A stretch of 64,000 bases of DNA from NCBI RefSeq assembly GCF_034702125.1, contig NC_085860.1, forward strand, positions 56,890,976 through 56,954,975, written 5' to 3'. The notes under the pieces were generated by a model, which was not told the origin of the DNA, did no database searches, and saw nothing but the letters and a program-made list of their open reading frames with translations. How positions within the stretch are numbered: position 1 is the stretch's first letter; the number at the start of each line of letters is the position of its first letter. The DNA comes from Engraulis encrasicolus. Taxonomy: Eukaryota; Chordata; Actinopteri; Clupeiformes; Engraulidae. The position numbers were made by a program, and so were the translations under genes. This document shows, in pieces, positions 62,154 through 64,000 of the stretch.

Positions 62154-62492
62154 CAGTGTTTCTCAAAGTGGGGCGCAAGCCCCCCTGGGGGGGGGGCGTG
62201 GAGGCATGACAGGGGGGGCGTGTGACATCTGTTTTTTGCCCCCCCCCCCAGCATTATATACACAATTATAAACATTTTATTATTAATTGTCATACAGGAA
62301 ATGAACACACATCTGCATTCCACTTCCCTCTTTGTTTTTATATCACCAGTCACCTTTCCTTTGATTCTGCACCGCGCAGCGATCATAAAATCAGTCTGCG
62401 CGAGTACTGCTGTTGCTTGGGGGGCAGAGGGGGCTCGGAAGCATCCAGACCCTGCGAAGGGGGGAATGATGGGAAAAGTTTGAGAACCACTG
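62154..62492. mobile_element. hAT-type MITE
   Basis: Ends CAGTGTTTCTCAAAGTGGGG and GTTTGAGAACCACTG are inverted repeats. Flanks GTTTGAAT (62146-62153) and GTTTAAAT (62493-62500) differ at one base. The interior is a G-run/C-run-rich stretch. Confidence 0.8.
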
Positions 62493-62500
62493 GTTTAAAT

Positions 62501-63880
62501 GATACATTCATTGACCCATAAATTGATACTTTGATTGACTAGTAGATAGCAGTTAGATATATAATGCCAACATGTGGACATATAGAACCATATTTAGAAG
62601 GTCTAGATTATTATGAAGTAGGCCTACTAAATGCTCCATATTATGAAGTAGTAAATGTTCTGTCAGGTGTGTTTGTAGCTCATGTAGCTCATGTCATGTA
62701 GCTCCTTTGAGTCATCAAGTGTCACTTGGTTTATTGGTTAATCTTATGTAGGGGTACCATAGGATCATTTTGTCCCAATGCCCAAGACTTTTCAATGTAC
62801 ATTTCCCAGATATGATGGGAAATCAGATGTAACTCCAATTGTATGTACACTTTCCAAGATCTATAGCCCCAAAATGTCAAAATCACGTTTTTCACAAGTC
62901 CAGTTTTAAAGGCTTAATCTATCAAAAATAATTAAGCTATGCTATTTCCAAGTACAGGATCTAATACATTGGGTTGGACTGAGTGGACATGGTCATGTTA
63001 AGGCTTGTGTCTGTCTAAAGCTAAAGCTAACTAAAGCTTTACGAACCTGCTTGTAAATTTTGTATGTATTTCTTGGGCTTGGAAAGTGGGCGTGGCCCCG
63101 AAATTTTGGAAGGTCTCTAGAGGTGGGGTGTTAAAATTCAGGCAAAGGAGGTCACCTGAGGAAGGCATGTGAATTGACATGATATGACCCTTGTGGGTAC
63201 AGACAGAGACGAGAAGGCAGAGAGGCACTCTCTTACTGATCCTAAATAGCCTGCACAGTGCAGTACACTTCTCAGTGCAGACGTTAAAGTCAAGGGCTAC
63301 GGATTGTGGTTAATGTTGACAATGAAGTTAACTATACCAATAAACTAAACTAACTATATTTATGATATTTATCACTAGTACTCATGAAATAAAAATAAAT
63401 AAAAATAAAATAATAATAAAGTACCTGATAATTAAGTCGACCACATGTGATATCTTCTTTTCTCGCAAGTTTATTCACAGAAACCTTGGTTACCAGTTTC
63501 CGCTGTTTGAAATTATTGTAATTAAATGATGCCCTTTCTATCAAGAGATATACTATCTCTGCTCCTGTAACAAAGCCTAAATCATATGTGTTAGTAAAGA
63601 AATGCCAGCTGCTCTATTTCTTCCAGTGAAAACAAAGTGACCTGGAAAGAAATGGCAACATTGTTTCAACGATCTGGTGAATTATCCGCTAATGAAAATA
63701 TTGCCTTTTCAACTTTGATGAGCGGAGACTTCCCATTGACTGTACATTGTGTGACATCATCCCCAGGGTCTTTTTGTTTTCTTTATTTTTTAATTATCAA
63801 AGAGCACATTTTGAGGGTGACAACAGAAAATTGCTTTGCATACTAATACTAACAATATTTCCTTTGAAACTACAGTCACT

Positions 63881-63883
<3 letters not shown>
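62501..63883. other. ap3b2 intron 2 stretch without recognisable features
   Basis: No exon of ap3b2 or other gene could be recognised. The sequence is AT-rich with short chance frames. Confidence 0.5.
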
Positions 63884-63967
<84 letters not shown>

Positions 63968-63999
63968 TCACTCACTTACTCACTCACTCACTCACTCAC
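63884..63999. repeat. (CT)n microsatellite followed by (CACT)n
   Basis: About 40 CT units to 63963, then CACT/CACA repeats to the window edge. Confidence 0.95.
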
Positions 64000-64000
64000 A

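Overview
This 64 kb window looks like a teleost fish nuclear genome. The genes are split by introns with consensus GT-AG sites, the proteins read as vertebrate orthologues, and the non-coding DNA is crowded with fish-type transposon debris (hAT, Tc1/mariner and TTAA-target elements, tRNA-derived SINEs, L2-like and other LINE tails, a Ty3/gypsy remnant) and long microsatellites. No species can be named from the sequence alone.

Gene order from left to right: (1) snx1 (+, 3111-21255), a complete sorting nexin-1 gene whose second coding exon is a 1,993 bp acidic, internally repeated exon, giving a predicted protein of about 1,128 residues, roughly twice the mammalian length; (2) mphosph6 (+, 22503-26848), a complete five-exon gene for a 160-residue exosome cofactor; (3) an SLC7A9-like amino acid transporter light chain (-, 32256-36775, six exons, 469 aa), with a second intact copy of its 702 bp first exon about 5.4 kb upstream (41458-42159); (4) a small CFAP97-domain (CFAP97D1/D2-like) gene (-, 45186-47659, 161 aa); (5) the 5' end of ap3b2 (+, from 49192), the neuronal AP-3 beta subunit. 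Its exons 1 and 2 are here, exon 3 lies beyond the right edge, and intron 1 holds an open, phase-compatible candidate alternative first exon at 54847-55106.

Three of the five genes belong to membrane trafficking or transport (SNX1 retromer/endosome, AP-3 vesicles, SLC7 transporter). I see no operon-like functional link, as expected for a vertebrate locus. The most interesting signals are structural. One is the expanded repeat exon of snx1. A second is the duplicated TM1-6 exon of the SLC7 gene: both copies have intact starts and donors in the same phase, their differences cluster around TM3, TM5 and TM6, and different microsatellites lie just past each donor. A third is the possible alternative N-terminus of ap3b2. 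A fourth is a set of nested palindromic transposons, several with recognisable target-site duplications, including a TTAA foldback carrying a THAP-like start inside a hAT element.
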